A stretch of 64,000 nt of DNA from Actinomycetota bacterium (lineage in GTDB: Bacteria; Actinomycetota; Acidimicrobiia; Acidimicrobiales; JAJPHD01), in the NCBI GenBank assembly GCA_021325455.1, contig JAJPHD010000012.1:26784-90783 (forward strand). The letters run 5' to 3'. This document shows, one piece after another, positions 27,076-37,207 of this stretch. Both the position numbers and the translations under genes were made by a program. A model generated the notes under the pieces. The model saw nothing but the letters and a program-made list of their open reading frames with translations, did no database searches and was not told the DNA's origin. Within the stretch, counting starts at the first letter, position 1, and every line of letters begins with the position of its first letter.

Positions 27076-28344
27076 TCAGGGATCGATCCTGATGTCCAGG
27101 GCGGAGTGGGCTTGGCGCAGGGCGGCCTCCACCTCCCCGGGGGTCCTGGCCTTGGCGAACAGGAACCCGAGGTAGCGGTCCCCCTCGGGGAGGGGGACCA
27201 CGGGGCGGCCGAGGGGGATGGAGATCTCCAGGCCCGTGATCCCCGGGACGGCCAGGGCCCGGTCCCGGCCCCCCACGCCGGCCAGGGTGCCAGCCCTGGG
27301 GATGGGCAGCATCATCACCCCCGCCGCCCTTTCCTCCCTGCGCACCTGGTCCAGGGGGCGCCCCAGGGCATGGGCCACGATGAGCTCCTCGAGGCTCACC
27401 CCCGTCCCGAACACCAGGGCCCGGGAGCAGAGCCCGCCGATGGAGCGGGCGGCCAGCTCGATGACCGACACCCCCCGCCTGGCTCCTCCTGGCGGCCCAG
27501 CCTCACCCTGGCCCGGGGGGATCCTCAGCTCGGCGTGGACGGGCCCCTCGGTGAGGCCCAGGGCGTCGCAGGCCCGGGAGGTGACCTCGGCCACCTCGGC
27601 CAGGACGTCCTCACCCAGGCGGGAGGGGGTCACGTAGAGGGTCTCCTCGAAGTAGGGCCCTTCCAGGGGGTCGGGCTTGTCGAACACGGCCAGCACCTCC
27701 AGGTGGCCGCCCCGCAACAGGCCCTCCACCGCCACCTCGGCTCCGGGGAGGAACCGTTCGACAAGGAGTGCCGGCCCGCCGGGGTTGTCCCGTCCCTCTC
27801 CGCCCTCACGGGCGATCCGCCGGGCCCGATCGGCCGCCGCCCGCGCCTCCGGGACGCTGTCGGCCCTGATGACGCCCCGGCTGGCCGACAGGCCCAGCGG
27901 CTTCACCACGCAAGGAAGCCCCACCTGCTCGGCCAGGGCTCCCACGTCCTGCCCTGGGACCGCCAGCCCCCACGCCGGCTGGGGCACGCCGGCCCGGCCC
28001 AGGCGGGCCCGCATGGCCGCCTTGTCCCTGGTCCTCGCCACGGCGTCCGGGTCGGCATGGGGCAGGCCCAGGCGCGAGGCCGCCAGGGCGGCGGCCACCA
28101 CGCCCTGGTCGTCCACCGCGACCACCCCGTCCACCGGCGAGCGCCGGGCCAGCTCCACGATGCGCTCGGCGGCCCGCACCGGGTCGGACATGGGGACCAC
28201 CAGGGCCCGGTCGCCCATGGAGGAGGCCAGCGCCTGGCGGCGCTCGGAGGCGACCACCACCTCGGCGCCCAGCCGGCTGGCGGCCACGACGAAGTCAGCC
28301 GCCCTGTAGGTGCCGGTGGGCACCAGTAGGACCAGTCTGCTCAC
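27076..28344 (-). CDS. ATP-grasp domain protein
   Basis: TRDKAAMRARLGRAGVPQPAWG, LPCVVKPLGLSASRGVIRADS, LVERFLPGAEVAVEGLLRGG, GPVHAELRI...VIELAARSIGGLCSRAL. Confidence 0.85.
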   Translation of the reverse strand: MSRLVLLVPTGTYRAADFVVAASRLGAEVVVASERRQALASSMGDRALVVPMSDPVRAAERIVELARRSPVDGVVAVDDQGVVAAALAASRLGLPHADPDAVARTRDKAAMRARLGRAGVPQPAWGLAVPGQDVGALAEQVGLPCVVKPLGLSASRGVIRADSVPEARAAADRARRIAREGGEGRDNPGGPALLVERFLPGAEVAVEGLLRGGHLEVLAVFDKPDPLEGPYFEETLYVTPSRLGEDVLAEVAEVTSRACDALGLTEGPVHAELRIPPGQGEAGPPGGARRGVSVIELAARSIGGLCSRALVFGTGVSLEELIVAHALGRPLDQVRREERAAGVMMLPIPRAGTLAGVGGRDRALAVPGITGLEISIPLGRPVVPLPEGDRYLGFLFAKARTPGEVEAALRQAHSALDIRIDP

Positions 28345-28362
28345 CGTCCTATCATGGCGGGT

Positions 28363-29001
28363 ATGGCCGTTCCCGATGCTCCCGAGCTGCAGCCGGTGGT
28401 GACCATCACCGACCGGGCCCGGGCCATGGTCCTGGAGGTCCGCTCGCAGGAGTCCGAGGCCGAGCGCCTGGCCCTGTGGTTGGAGGTGAACGGCGTCGCT
28501 GGCGGCGCCTACGCCTACGACATGTACTTCGAGGCGGCCACCGACGCCGGTCCTCAGGACGCCGTCCAGCACCACGACGAGCTGACCCTGGTCATCCCCG
28601 AGGCCAGCGTGGACAAGGTGCGGGGCGCGACCCTGGACGTGGCCGACCAGGGGGGTGAAGAGGGGCTGGTCATCATCAACCCCAACGCCCCCGAGCCCGA
28701 GGTCAGGCCCCAGGGGGACCTGTCCGGCCCCGTGGCCCAGGCCGTCCTCGCCGTGCTGGAGGACGCCATCAACCCGAGCATCGCCGCCCATGGGGGCCGG
28801 GCTGACCTGGTGGCGGTGGAGGAGGGGACGGCCTACCTGCGGCTGTCGGGCGGCTGCCAGGGGTGCGGGCTGGCGAAGGTGACCCTGAGCCAGGGGATCG
28901 AGGTGGCCATCAAGGACGCCGTCCCCGAGGTCACCAAGGTGGTGGACGTCACCGACCATGCCAGCGGGTCCAACCCCTACTACGAGCCGGCCAAGAAGTA
29001 G
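28363..29001 (+). CDS. nfuA: NfuA-like Fe-S cluster carrier (degenerate A-type domain + NifU C-terminal domain)
   Basis: LRLSGGCQGCGLAKVTLSQGIEVAIKDAVPEVTKVVDVTDH (CxxC). ATG 28363 preceded by TATCAT-N7. Confidence 0.87.
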   Translation: MAVPDAPELQPVVTITDRARAMVLEVRSQESEAERLALWLEVNGVAGGAYAYDMYFEAATDAGPQDAVQHHDELTLVIPEASVDKVRGATLDVADQGGEEGLVIINPNAPEPEVRPQGDLSGPVAQAVLAVLEDAINPSIAAHGGRADLVAVEEGTAYLRLSGGCQGCGLAKVTLSQGIEVAIKDAVPEVTKVVDVTDHASGSNPYYEPAKK

Positions 29002-29070
29002 CGCCCGGGCCGGGACAGCGGACGCGGCTTCCCTCCGTCGCCGCGTCCGCCGGCCGGAGCCCGTTCAGGC

Positions 29071-29619
29071 TTACTGGCGCACGGCCTCGATCTCGAGGGT
29101 CACCTTGACCTTGTCACCCACCACGACGCCGCCGCCCTCGATGGCAGCGTTCCAGGTGAGGCCGAAGTCCTTGCGGTTGAGCTCGGTGGTGGCGGTGAAC
29201 CCCGTGCGCAGACCGCCGTAGGCATCCGGTCCGGTGCCGTTGAGCTCCAGGTTCAGCTCCACCTGCTTGGTGACCCCGTGGAGGGTGAGGTCGCCCACCA
29301 CGAGATAGCCCTCGCCTGCTGGGCGCACCTCGGTGGAGCGGAAGGTCATGGTCGGGTAGCGCTCCACGTCGAAGAAGTCGGGGGAGCGCAGGTGGTTGTC
29401 GCGGTTCTCGTCGTGGGTGTCCACCGAGGCGGTCTCGATGGAGGCCTCCACCGACGAGCGGAGGGGATCCTCGGCCACGGTGATGGTGCCTCCGAAGCGG
29501 GTGAAGCGGCCCTTCACCTTGGAGACCATCATGTGGCGGACCGAGAACTCCACGGCGGAGTGGACGGGGTCGATCTGCCAGGTGCCGGGCAGGACTGCGG
29601 GGGCGGTTGTCTGGGTCAT
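29071..29619 (-). CDS. YceI-family periplasmic/lipocalin-like protein
   Basis: GTWQIDPVHSAVEFSVRHMMVSKVKGRF, SVDTHDENRDNHLRSPDFFDVERYPTMTFRSTEV. Confidence 0.93.
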   Translation of the reverse strand: MTQTTAPAVLPGTWQIDPVHSAVEFSVRHMMVSKVKGRFTRFGGTITVAEDPLRSSVEASIETASVDTHDENRDNHLRSPDFFDVERYPTMTFRSTEVRPAGEGYLVVGDLTLHGVTKQVELNLELNGTGPDAYGGLRTGFTATTELNRKDFGLTWNAAIEGGGVVVGDKVKVTLEIEAVRQ

Positions 29620-29636
29620 GGTTGGGCTCCTTCCTG

Positions 29637-29672
29637 GTACGGTCGTACTGGTGAGCACAACTGTTGTGCTTA
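29637..29672. promoter_or_regulatory. Divergent yceI/marR operator: TGAGCACAAC-T-GTTGTGCTTA palindrome plus GTACG-GT-CGTAC
   Basis: AGCACAAC/GTTGTGCT perfect arms (29654-29670; 10-bp arms with one mismatch 29652-29672); second palindrome 29637-29648; 14 nt before the marR start. Confidence 0.75.
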
Positions 29673-29685
29673 CAACTATATTTCC

Positions 29686-30156
29686 ATGACCGAGTCCCGC
29701 TGGCTGAACCGAGAGGAGATGGGCACCTGGCGGGCGCTGGTGGCCATGAACAACCGGCTGTTCGCCCGCCTGGACGAGGAGCTGGCCCGGGCCCATTCCA
29801 TCTCCCTGGCCGAGTACGAGGTGCTGGTGCAGCTGTCCGAGGCCCCTGGGGGCGCCCTGCGCATGTCGGACCTGGCGGAGCGGGCGCTCGTCTCCCGCAG
29901 CGGGCTCACCCGCCGCCTGGACGGGATGGTGGAGGCCGGCCTGGTGTGCCGGCAGGCCTGCCCCAGCGACCGCCGGGGGACCCTGGCCGTGCTCACCGAG
30001 AGGGGCCGGGAGGCTCTCGAGGCGGCCGCGCCCACCCACGTGGCCGGTGTCCGCCGCCACCTGCTGGACCCCCTCAGCCCGGCCCAGCTGGAAGGCCTGG
30101 GAGAGGCCTTGCGCACGGTCCTGGCCCGCCTGGAGCAGGACGACCCCGGGAAGTGA
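29686..30156 (+). CDS. MarR-family transcriptional regulator
   Basis: ISLAEYEVLVQLSEAPGGALRMSDLAERALVSRSGLTRRLDGMVEAGLVCRQACPSDRRGTLAVLTERG. Confidence 0.93.
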   Translation: MTESRWLNREEMGTWRALVAMNNRLFARLDEELARAHSISLAEYEVLVQLSEAPGGALRMSDLAERALVSRSGLTRRLDGMVEAGLVCRQACPSDRRGTLAVLTERGREALEAAAPTHVAGVRRHLLDPLSPAQLEGLGEALRTVLARLEQDDPGK

Positions 30157-30215
30157 CTCCCGGGAGCACAGCGGGTACCCTTGTCGGAAGCCGACGCGAT
30201 GCCATGGAGGGACCC

Positions 30216-30533
30216 ATGAGCTCTGAGTGGGACGGACAACCGTACGACGTCGCCCCGGCCATCGGGGTGGGGCTGGGGAACGGGAGGCTCAACCGGATAC
30301 TGATGGTGATCCTCGGACCGGCCCAGGTGGGGTCGGGCATCCGACCCTCGGACTGGCCCGGCGGACCCGGACGGCCCCCCGAGCCGGTGGGGCCGTCTCC
30401 CTCGGGTCCCGGGGGCAGGCGCCACCGTCGCCGTCCCCGTCGCCGCGTCCGCCTGGTCGCCTACTGCCGGGCCCACCTCCGCCTCCGGCGGGCCACCCCC
30501 GGGGTCGCCACCCATAGCCGGCCCCACCTCTAG
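30216..30533 (+). CDS. Small hypothetical basic protein
   Basis: MSSEWDGQPYDVAPAIGVGLGNGRLNRILMVILGPAQVG...; GGAGG 5 nt before ATG, TACCCT upstream at 30175-30180. Confidence 0.45.
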   Translation: MSSEWDGQPYDVAPAIGVGLGNGRLNRILMVILGPAQVGSGIRPSDWPGGPGRPPEPVGPSPSGPGGRRHRRRPRRRVRLVAYCRAHLRLRRATPGVATHSRPHL

Positions 30534-30642
30534 CCGGACCCATACCCGGCCCCGGCTCTAGACGGGCAGCGGGGACCTGGTTCGCCGGAGCGGGTACAGG
30601 CCAGGGACCGGTGCCCGTCCTTCAGCAGTCCCCAGCAGGTCT

Positions 30643-32931
30643 CTAGCAGCTTCTGCCCACCGTGTAGGCCTTCCCCGGGCCGGCGGTGTCGGCGGCTTCC
30701 AGGAGGCCGCCGGCGGGGGTGCCGACCGACTCGAAGGTGGCCGCCCCCGTCGACCGTAGGGATGCCCCTGCCGGCGGGTTGCCGAGCACCCTGGCCGGGG
30801 CGGTGACCGAGATGACCCCGTGCTTCAGGTCCAGGCTCCCGGTGGCCGATCCCTGGCTGTTGTAGAGGGTGCCGCCGGTGGCGGACTTAGTGACGGTCCC
30901 GTAGGAGAAGTCCACCGGAAGGGGGGGCGTGGTGGAGGTCTCCACCCCCGTTCCCGGGTACTCGGCTGACAGGAAGTGCGAGGTGTGGTCGTAGGTCCAG
31001 GTTACGTACCAGACGTCGCCGTCACCGGCCAGCTGGGGAGTGCCCCCGGGGCCGTTCGAGAGGCTCTCCACCCCCAGTCTGGCCGTGATGTACCGGCCCG
31101 AGGTGGTGAAGCCCCCGTCGCGGATGTCGAGGGAGTCCACGTTGCCCGTGGACCCGAGGGGATGGGAGTCGCCGTAGGGGTCGGTGAAGGTGGTGCAGGC
31201 AGGCGCCAGGGAGGGCGCCGGCCCCCCTGTCACCCGGGCCGGCGCCTTGCCGATCAGGGCGTTCATCCTGGCCACGTTGAAGCTGCCCATGCCGGTGGCC
31301 AGGTCGTAGCCGGGCGTGGCCGGGTAGGGGCCCGTGTCCCCGAGCACCACGTCGTGGAACCCCGGGCCGCCGTACTGCTGGTACAGGGCGGGCGAGGCGA
31401 AGCCCAGCCGGTTGCGGTGAGCCGACTCCAGACGGGCCCACACCCCGAGCGACAGGGGTGAGGCCAGGCTGGTGCCTCCCACCGTCTCAGGGGTGCCGCT
31501 CACATAGACGTTGGCCCCGCTGTCGGGGTCGGCGTCCATGGCGATGTCGGGCACGGTCCGCCCGCACCCGGGCGAGACAGCCACGCTGGCGCACACCGTC
31601 GAGGTGGGAGGGGCCACACCCCCTTGCCAATAGGGCTGGGACTCGAAGTAGCTGACGCCCCCGCCCCCCGCCACCCAGGCCGTCTCGTCCTTGTAGGTCC
31701 CGTTGGCGTTGGTGACGAGCGTGGTGCCCCCCACCCCGACCACGTAGGGCGACGCAGCCGGGTAGTTCACGTCGGGCTCACCGGCAGGGACGCCATTGGT
31801 GGGCGCCACGGCGCAGAACCCCCCACTGTCCCCGGCCGAGGCGAAGACGGTCTGGCCCTGGGCGGCGGCTTCGGCGAAGGCCTCGTCATCGGCCAGCATG
31901 GAGCCGTCCAGGAAGGCCTCGTTCTCGCACTCGCCGAAGGAGGCGCTCCCCGCCCGGGCCACGTCCTGCCACGCGAAGGCGTTGAACTCCCTGGCTATGT
32001 CGGAGTCGGTGAGGGTGGTGGTGTCGTATATGTAGAGGCGCTTGACCGTGCCGGCCATGCCCGTCGAGTACTGGGTGTCGAGGTCCCATTCGTCGGCGGC
32101 CGAGGTGTCGGGGCTGGCCACCCCCACCCGCTTCACGGTCACGGGGACCCGGGGGAGCCGGTTGGCGGCCTCCTCGGTGCGCAGGTCCTTCACCACCTGG
32201 GTCAGGTTGCCCTCGGCGAAGATGGCGACGGCGGTCCGGTAGCCGGTGGGGGTGCGGGCCACGTCGTAGGCCTTCCAGAACCCCTGCGGGTTGTACGTGC
32301 AGGGGTAGCCGACGCCGGGCACGGTGCACGACGACGGGGGGTTGGTGGTGGGCTCCACCCGGGCGGCGTCGTTGAGGCCGAGGACCGCACCCACGGCCGG
32401 GGCCAGGCTCGAGGGCACCGAGGCGGCCGAGGTGTTGGCATAGACCTTCCGCCCCCGCTGCACGTAGGCCCCGATGGAGGTGTGGAAGGCCGACTCCACC
32501 TGGGCGACCGTGCCCTCGGCGCTCACGAGCAGGCGGTTGGGGGAGACGCTCACCCCGCTGAACCCGTGGGAGCCGAGGTAGGCCGCCACGGCCCGGGCCT
32601 GGGCCGGGGTGGGGCTGTAGGACGCCTCGAACTGGGAAGGGGTGAGCCAGCGGCCGTAGGAGGCCGAGCCCGGGGTGCTCGTCTGGCGGATGAGCCCGTC
32701 CAGGCCCGAGCGGTCCCGGAGCCGGAGGACGACCGAGACCGTGAGCGGGGCGGTGGCCGGTGCCGGGCCGAGGGCGGTGGCGCTCTGCAGGTCCAGGCCT
32801 CTGGTGGCGGTGGCCACCCACCCGGTGGTGGAAGCGTGGGCCGGCGGGGCCAAGCCGAGGAGCCCCAGCGGGACGGCCATAGCGGCTCCAGCGGCGAGGA
32901 GGCGCCGGCGGCGCCCCAGGATCCCTCCCAT
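30643..32931 (-). CDS. Secreted S53 (sedolisin/kumamolisin) peptidase with pro-domain
   Basis: Signal peptide; pro-domain YGRWLTPSQFEASYSPTPAQARAVAAYLGSHGFSGVSVSPNRLLVSAEGT; catalytic DEWDLDTQYSTGMAG and VGGTSLASPLSLG. SD AGGAGG 5 nt from ATG. Confidence 0.92.
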   Translation of the reverse strand: MGGILGRRRRLLAAGAAMAVPLGLLGLAPPAHASTTGWVATATRGLDLQSATALGPAPATAPLTVSVVLRLRDRSGLDGLIRQTSTPGSASYGRWLTPSQFEASYSPTPAQARAVAAYLGSHGFSGVSVSPNRLLVSAEGTVAQVESAFHTSIGAYVQRGRKVYANTSAASVPSSLAPAVGAVLGLNDAARVEPTTNPPSSCTVPGVGYPCTYNPQGFWKAYDVARTPTGYRTAVAIFAEGNLTQVVKDLRTEEAANRLPRVPVTVKRVGVASPDTSAADEWDLDTQYSTGMAGTVKRLYIYDTTTLTDSDIAREFNAFAWQDVARAGSASFGECENEAFLDGSMLADDEAFAEAAAQGQTVFASAGDSGGFCAVAPTNGVPAGEPDVNYPAASPYVVGVGGTTLVTNANGTYKDETAWVAGGGGVSYFESQPYWQGGVAPPTSTVCASVAVSPGCGRTVPDIAMDADPDSGANVYVSGTPETVGGTSLASPLSLGVWARLESAHRNRLGFASPALYQQYGGPGFHDVVLGDTGPYPATPGYDLATGMGSFNVARMNALIGKAPARVTGGPAPSLAPACTTFTDPYGDSHPLGSTGNVDSLDIRDGGFTTSGRYITARLGVESLSNGPGGTPQLAGDGDVWYVTWTYDHTSHFLSAEYPGTGVETSTTPPLPVDFSYGTVTKSATGGTLYNSQGSATGSLDLKHGVISVTAPARVLGNPPAGASLRSTGAATFESVGTPAGGLLEAADTAGPGKAYTVGRSC

Positions 32932-33017
32932 GCGAACCTCCTAGGACTAGTTCAAACAGACTAGCACAACGGCCCAATCACCACCTCCGGGCCCGGGTTC
33001 CGGGGTACCCTGGGGTG

Positions 33018-34463
33018 ATGGGGCGACGGCCGGGGCTGGTCGTCTGGGCCGCTCTCTTTGCCGCCATGGCTGCCTGGGCGCTGGCGAGCCCCCTGATGAG
33101 CGGTCCTGACGAGCCGGCCCATCTGGTTCGCGCCGCCTCCCTGGTGCGGGGCCAGCTCATGGGGCAGCGGGTGGGCGGCCCTTCCAGCCCCACCACCCGT
33201 GTCCGGGTGCCGGCGTGGCTGGCCGGGGCCGATCGGGTCCCCCTCTGCTACCGCGGGAAGCCTGCCGTTCCCGCCCGTTGTGCTCCCCCGGTGAGCACGG
33301 CCGGTGGCAGTGCCCGGGCCGTCACCTACACCGGGCGTTACCCGCCCCTCTACTACGCCCTGGTCGGTTGGCCCACCCTGGTCCTGCGGGGGGCACCGGC
33401 GGTGTACGCGATGCGCCTGGCTGCCTGCGCGGCGGTGGCCGTGCTCCTGGCCGGGGCGCTGTGGTGCGCCGGCCGTTCCCGGCGGCGCCCTGGCCTGCTG
33501 GTGGCCCTGGCCCTCGCCATCACCCCCCAGGTCCTCTTCCTCGGCTCGGTGGTGAACCCGAGCGGTCTGGAGCTGGCGGCGGCGCTGTGCGCCTGGACGG
33601 CGGGCCTGGTTGCCGGTGAAGCCGGAGACGAGGCTCCCACCTGGTGGATGCTGGCCTCGACGGCGGTGCTGGCCAACGTCCGGGGGCTCTCGCCCTTCTG
33701 GGTGGCGCTCATGGGTGCCACTCTGGTCGCCTGGTGGGGGCGGGAGGGGCTGGCCCGGGTCCTCCGCACCCGGGCCATCCGGGTGGGCCTCCTGCCCCTG
33801 GCCGCGGCCGGTGCCGTCGGGGTGGCTTGGGTGCTCGGGGCCGGCGCCCTGCACACCCGGCCCAGCTCGCTGGTCGCCGGGCACCCCGGGCCCCTGGTCG
33901 TGCTGGGCATCGAGGCCGCCAACGTGGCCGTGCTGGCTCCCCAGTTCGTGGCGGCCTTCGGCTGGACCGACACCTACCTGCCGGTTCCGGTCTACGTGCT
34001 GTGGCTGGGGGCGCTGCTGGCGCTGGTGGCAGGTGCCGCCCGCCGGGCCGGCCGACGGCACCGTGTGGTGATCGTGGCCCTGGCCCTGGCCTGCTTCCTG
34101 GTGCCCACGCTCCTCACCTTCGCCGAGGCGGGCCACCTGGGGGTCTTCGGCCAGGCCCGGGACTGGATGCCCCTGTGGGTGGGCCTACCGCTGGTGGCGG
34201 GGGCCGCCCTCCCTACGGGCGAGGGCCGGCGGGCCCGCTGGCTCGTCGCCGGCACTGCCGCGGGGGCCGTGGCCGTCCAGGGGCTGTCCTGGTGGTGGGC
34301 CCTGGAGCGGTACCGCTACCAGCCACCCGTGCCGGTGGCGGCACTGGGGGTGGTGCTGGTGGGGTCGCTGGTGGTAGCCGCCGTGGTGGCGGGATGGGGG
34401 AGGGGCGAGGAGGGGGACGTCATTTCGATTCCCTACCTCGTAGGCGGCGGTAGCGACGGATGA
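33018..34463 (+). CDS. DUF2142-family multi-TM membrane protein
   Basis: [60 protein letters not shown] preceded by TACCCT-N6. Confidence 0.8.
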   Translation: MGRRPGLVVWAALFAAMAAWALASPLMSGPDEPAHLVRAASLVRGQLMGQRVGGPSSPTTRVRVPAWLAGADRVPLCYRGKPAVPARCAPPVSTAGGSARAVTYTGRYPPLYYALVGWPTLVLRGAPAVYAMRLAACAAVAVLLAGALWCAGRSRRRPGLLVALALAITPQVLFLGSVVNPSGLELAAALCAWTAGLVAGEAGDEAPTWWMLASTAVLANVRGLSPFWVALMGATLVAWWGREGLARVLRTRAIRVGLLPLAAAGAVGVAWVLGAGALHTRPSSLVAGHPGPLVVLGIEAANVAVLAPQFVAAFGWTDTYLPVPVYVLWLGALLALVAGAARRAGRRHRVVIVALALACFLVPTLLTFAEAGHLGVFGQARDWMPLWVGLPLVAGAALPTGEGRRARWLVAGTAAGAVAVQGLSWWWALERYRYQPPVPVAALGVVLVGSLVVAAVVAGWGRGEEGDVISIPYLVGGGSDG

Positions 34464-36060
34464 GGGAGTCCGTGGAGGAGTCGTGGTGGAGGTCGGGGGG
34501 CCCGGCATCCTCGAGCTCGGGGAGGATGGCGTCGGCCAGGATCTTGCCCAGCTCCACCCCCCACTGGTCGAAGGAGTCGATGCGCCAGAGGGCGCCCTCG
34601 GTGAACACCTTGTGCTCGTAGAGGGCCACCAGCTTGCCCAGGTTCTCGGGGCTGAGCCGGGGGAGGAGGATGGTGCTGGTGGGGCGGTTGCCGGGGCAGA
34701 CCCGGTGGGGGACCTGGTCGGGGGGCGACCCGGCGGCGGCCAGCTCCTCCTCGGTGCGCCCGAAGGCCAGGGCCTGGCCCTGGGCGAAGAGGTTGGCCAT
34801 GAGGAGGTCGTGGTGGTGCTGAAGGGCGTTGAGGGGCTCGGCGAAGCCGATCAGGTCGGCCGGGATGAGCTTGGTCCCCTGGTGGAGCAGCTGGTAGAAG
34901 GCGTGCTGGCCGTTGGTGCCGGGCTGACCCCAGATGACCGGCCCGGTTTGGTGGTCGACGGGGCGGCCCTCGAGGTCCACCCGCTTGCCGTTGCTCTCCA
35001 TCTCGAGCTGCTGGAGGTAGGCGGGGAAACGGGCCAGGTAGGCGCTGTAGGGCAGGACGGCCAGGCTCTGGGCGCCGAGGAAGTTGTTGTACCAGACGGC
35101 CAGCAAGCCCATGAGGACAGGGAGGTTGGCCTCGAAGGGGGCGGTGCGGAAGTGCTCGTCCATCTGGTGGAAGCCGTCCAGCATCTCCCCGAAGGCCTGG
35201 GGGCCTATGGCGATCATGAGGGAGAGGCCGATGGCCGAGTCGTAGGAGTAGCGTCCGCCCACCCAGTCCCAGAGGGGGAGCATGTTGGTCGTGTCGATGC
35301 CGAACCGGCTCACCCCCTCGGCGTTGGTCGACACGGCCACGAAGTGACGGGCCACCGCCTCTTCTCCTGCCCCCAGGCCGGCGAGGAGCCACCCCCTCGC
35401 CGTCTGGGCGTTGGTGAGGGTCTCCTCCGTGTGCCAGCTCTTGGAGCACACGATGAACAGGGTCTCGGCAGGGTCCAGGCCCCGGGTCGCCTCCACGAAG
35501 TCGGCCCCGTCGACGTTGGAGACGAAGGCCAGGCGGAGGCGGGGGTCGGCATAGTGGCGGAGGGCCTCGTAGGCCATGGCGGGTCCCAGGTCAGAGCCGC
35601 CTATCCCGATGTTGATCACGTTGCGGATGGGGCGGCCGGTGTGCCCTCTCCAGGTCTGGTCGCGCACCTGGGTGGCGATGCTGCCCATACGGTCCAGGGT
35701 GCGGTGCACCTCGGGGACCACGTCCTTGCCCCCGGCGTAGATAGAGGTGCCCCTCGGGGCCCGCAAGGCCACGTGCAGGACCGAGCGGTGCTCGGAGACG
35801 TTGATAGGCCGGCCCTCGAACATGTCGGCGACGTGGCTCCCGAGCCCCGTTTGCTCGGCCAGGGCCACGAGGAGGGACAGGGTTCTCTGCGTGACCAGGT
35901 GCTTGGAGTAGTCCAGGTACACCCCGCATGCCTCGGCGGCGAAGCGCCGGCCCCGCTCCGGATCGCTGGCGAACAGGTCGCGGAGATGGGCCCGGCGCAT
36001 CTCGCCGGCATGGGCCTCCAGCTCCTTCCAGGCGGGGAGGGCGGTGGGGGCCTCAGCCAT
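34420..36060 (-). CDS. pgi: Glucose-6-phosphate isomerase
   Basis: [102 protein letters not shown]. Confidence 0.96.
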   Translation of the reverse strand: MAEAPTALPAWKELEAHAGEMRRAHLRDLFASDPERGRRFAAEACGVYLDYSKHLVTQRTLSLLVALAEQTGLGSHVADMFEGRPINVSEHRSVLHVALRAPRGTSIYAGGKDVVPEVHRTLDRMGSIATQVRDQTWRGHTGRPIRNVINIGIGGSDLGPAMAYEALRHYADPRLRLAFVSNVDGADFVEATRGLDPAETLFIVCSKSWHTEETLTNAQTARGWLLAGLGAGEEAVARHFVAVSTNAEGVSRFGIDTTNMLPLWDWVGGRYSYDSAIGLSLMIAIGPQAFGEMLDGFHQMDEHFRTAPFEANLPVLMGLLAVWYNNFLGAQSLAVLPYSAYLARFPAYLQQLEMESNGKRVDLEGRPVDHQTGPVIWGQPGTNGQHAFYQLLHQGTKLIPADLIGFAEPLNALQHHHDLLMANLFAQGQALAFGRTEEELAAAGSPPDQVPHRVCPGNRPTSTILLPRLSPENLGKLVALYEHKVFTEGALWRIDSFDQWGVELGKILADAILPELEDAGPPDLHHDSSTDSLIRRYRRLRGRESK

Positions 36061-37207
36061 GCCCGCCACCCCCCTGTGCGGAGCGGACCGGGCCCTCGTC
36101 CGGGGGTGGCCCCGAGGTGGCCTCGGGACCCTGGGAGGCGGAGCTGGTCGTCGTGCGGACGGGCCCTTCGCCGGCGGGCTTCTCCTGGTGCCCCCCGAAC
36201 TGCTGGCGCATGGCCGAGAGGGCCTGGTTGGCGAAGTGGTCCAGGTCCCTCGAGGCGAAGCGGGAGTAGAGGGCGGCGGTGAGGACGGGGGCGGGCACGC
36301 CCTCCTCGATGGCGGCGATGGATGTCCATCGCCCCTCGCCGGAGTCGGAGACCCGGCCGGCGAAGCCGGACAGGTCGGGGTCGGAGGCGAGGGAGGCGGC
36401 GGTCAGGTCGAGCAGCCAGGAAGCGATGACGCTGCCTCGCCGCCACACCTCGGCCACGGCGGCCGTGTCGATCCGGTAGCGGTAGAACTCGGGGTGCTCG
36501 AGGGGGGCGGTCTCGGCGTCGCCCTCCCCGGGGTGCAGGCCGGCGTCGGCATGGTTCAAGATGTTGAGCCCCTCGGCCAGGGCCGCCATCATCCCGTACT
36601 CGATCCCGTTGTGGACCATCTTGACGAAGTGGCCCGCCCCCGACGGGCCGCAGTGCAGGTAGCCCATCTCGGCCCGGTCGGGCTGCCCGGTGCGCCCGGG
36701 GGAGCGGGGAGCGGCATCCACTCCGGGGGCCAGGCGGGCGAAGATGGGGTCCAGGTAGGCCACGGCCTCCTCGTCTCCCCCGATCATGAGGCAGTAACCC
36801 CGCTCCTTGCCCCACACCCCGCCGCTGGTCCCGCAGTCCACAAAGCGGATCCCTCGCTGCCCCAGGGCCTCGGCGTGGCGGATGTCGTCCCGGTAATAGG
36901 AGTTGCCACCGTCTATGACGATGTCACCGGGCTCCATCCGCCCGGCCAGGTCGGTGATGACCCGGTTGGTCGTCTCGCCGGCGGGCACCATCACCCAGAC
37001 CGCCCGGGGAGGGACCAGCTTGGCCACGAGGTCATCCAGCGTGGCCGCTCCGATGGCTCCCTCTGAGGCCAGGGTCCCGACCACTTCGGGGTCGCGGTCG
37101 TAGACCACGCACTCGTGCCCGCCGGCCAAGAGGCGGCGGACGATGTTGGCCCCCATGCGGCCGAGTCCCACCATTCCCAGCTGGCTCGCCGTGGTGCTCT
37201 GGCTCAT
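36053..37207 (-). CDS. gnd: 6-phosphogluconate dehydrogenase (decarboxylating)
   Basis: [99 protein letters not shown]. Confidence 0.95.
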   Translation of the reverse strand: MSQSTTASQLGMVGLGRMGANIVRRLLAGGHECVVYDRDPEVVGTLASEGAIGAATLDDLVAKLVPPRAVWVMVPAGETTNRVITDLAGRMEPGDIVIDGGNSYYRDDIRHAEALGQRGIRFVDCGTSGGVWGKERGYCLMIGGDEEAVAYLDPIFARLAPGVDAAPRSPGRTGQPDRAEMGYLHCGPSGAGHFVKMVHNGIEYGMMAALAEGLNILNHADAGLHPGEGDAETAPLEHPEFYRYRIDTAAVAEVWRRGSVIASWLLDLTAASLASDPDLSGFAGRVSDSGEGRWTSIAAIEEGVPAPVLTAALYSRFASRDLDHFANQALSAMRQQFGGHQEKPAGEGPVRTTTSSASQGPEATSGPPPDEGPVRSAQGGGGHG

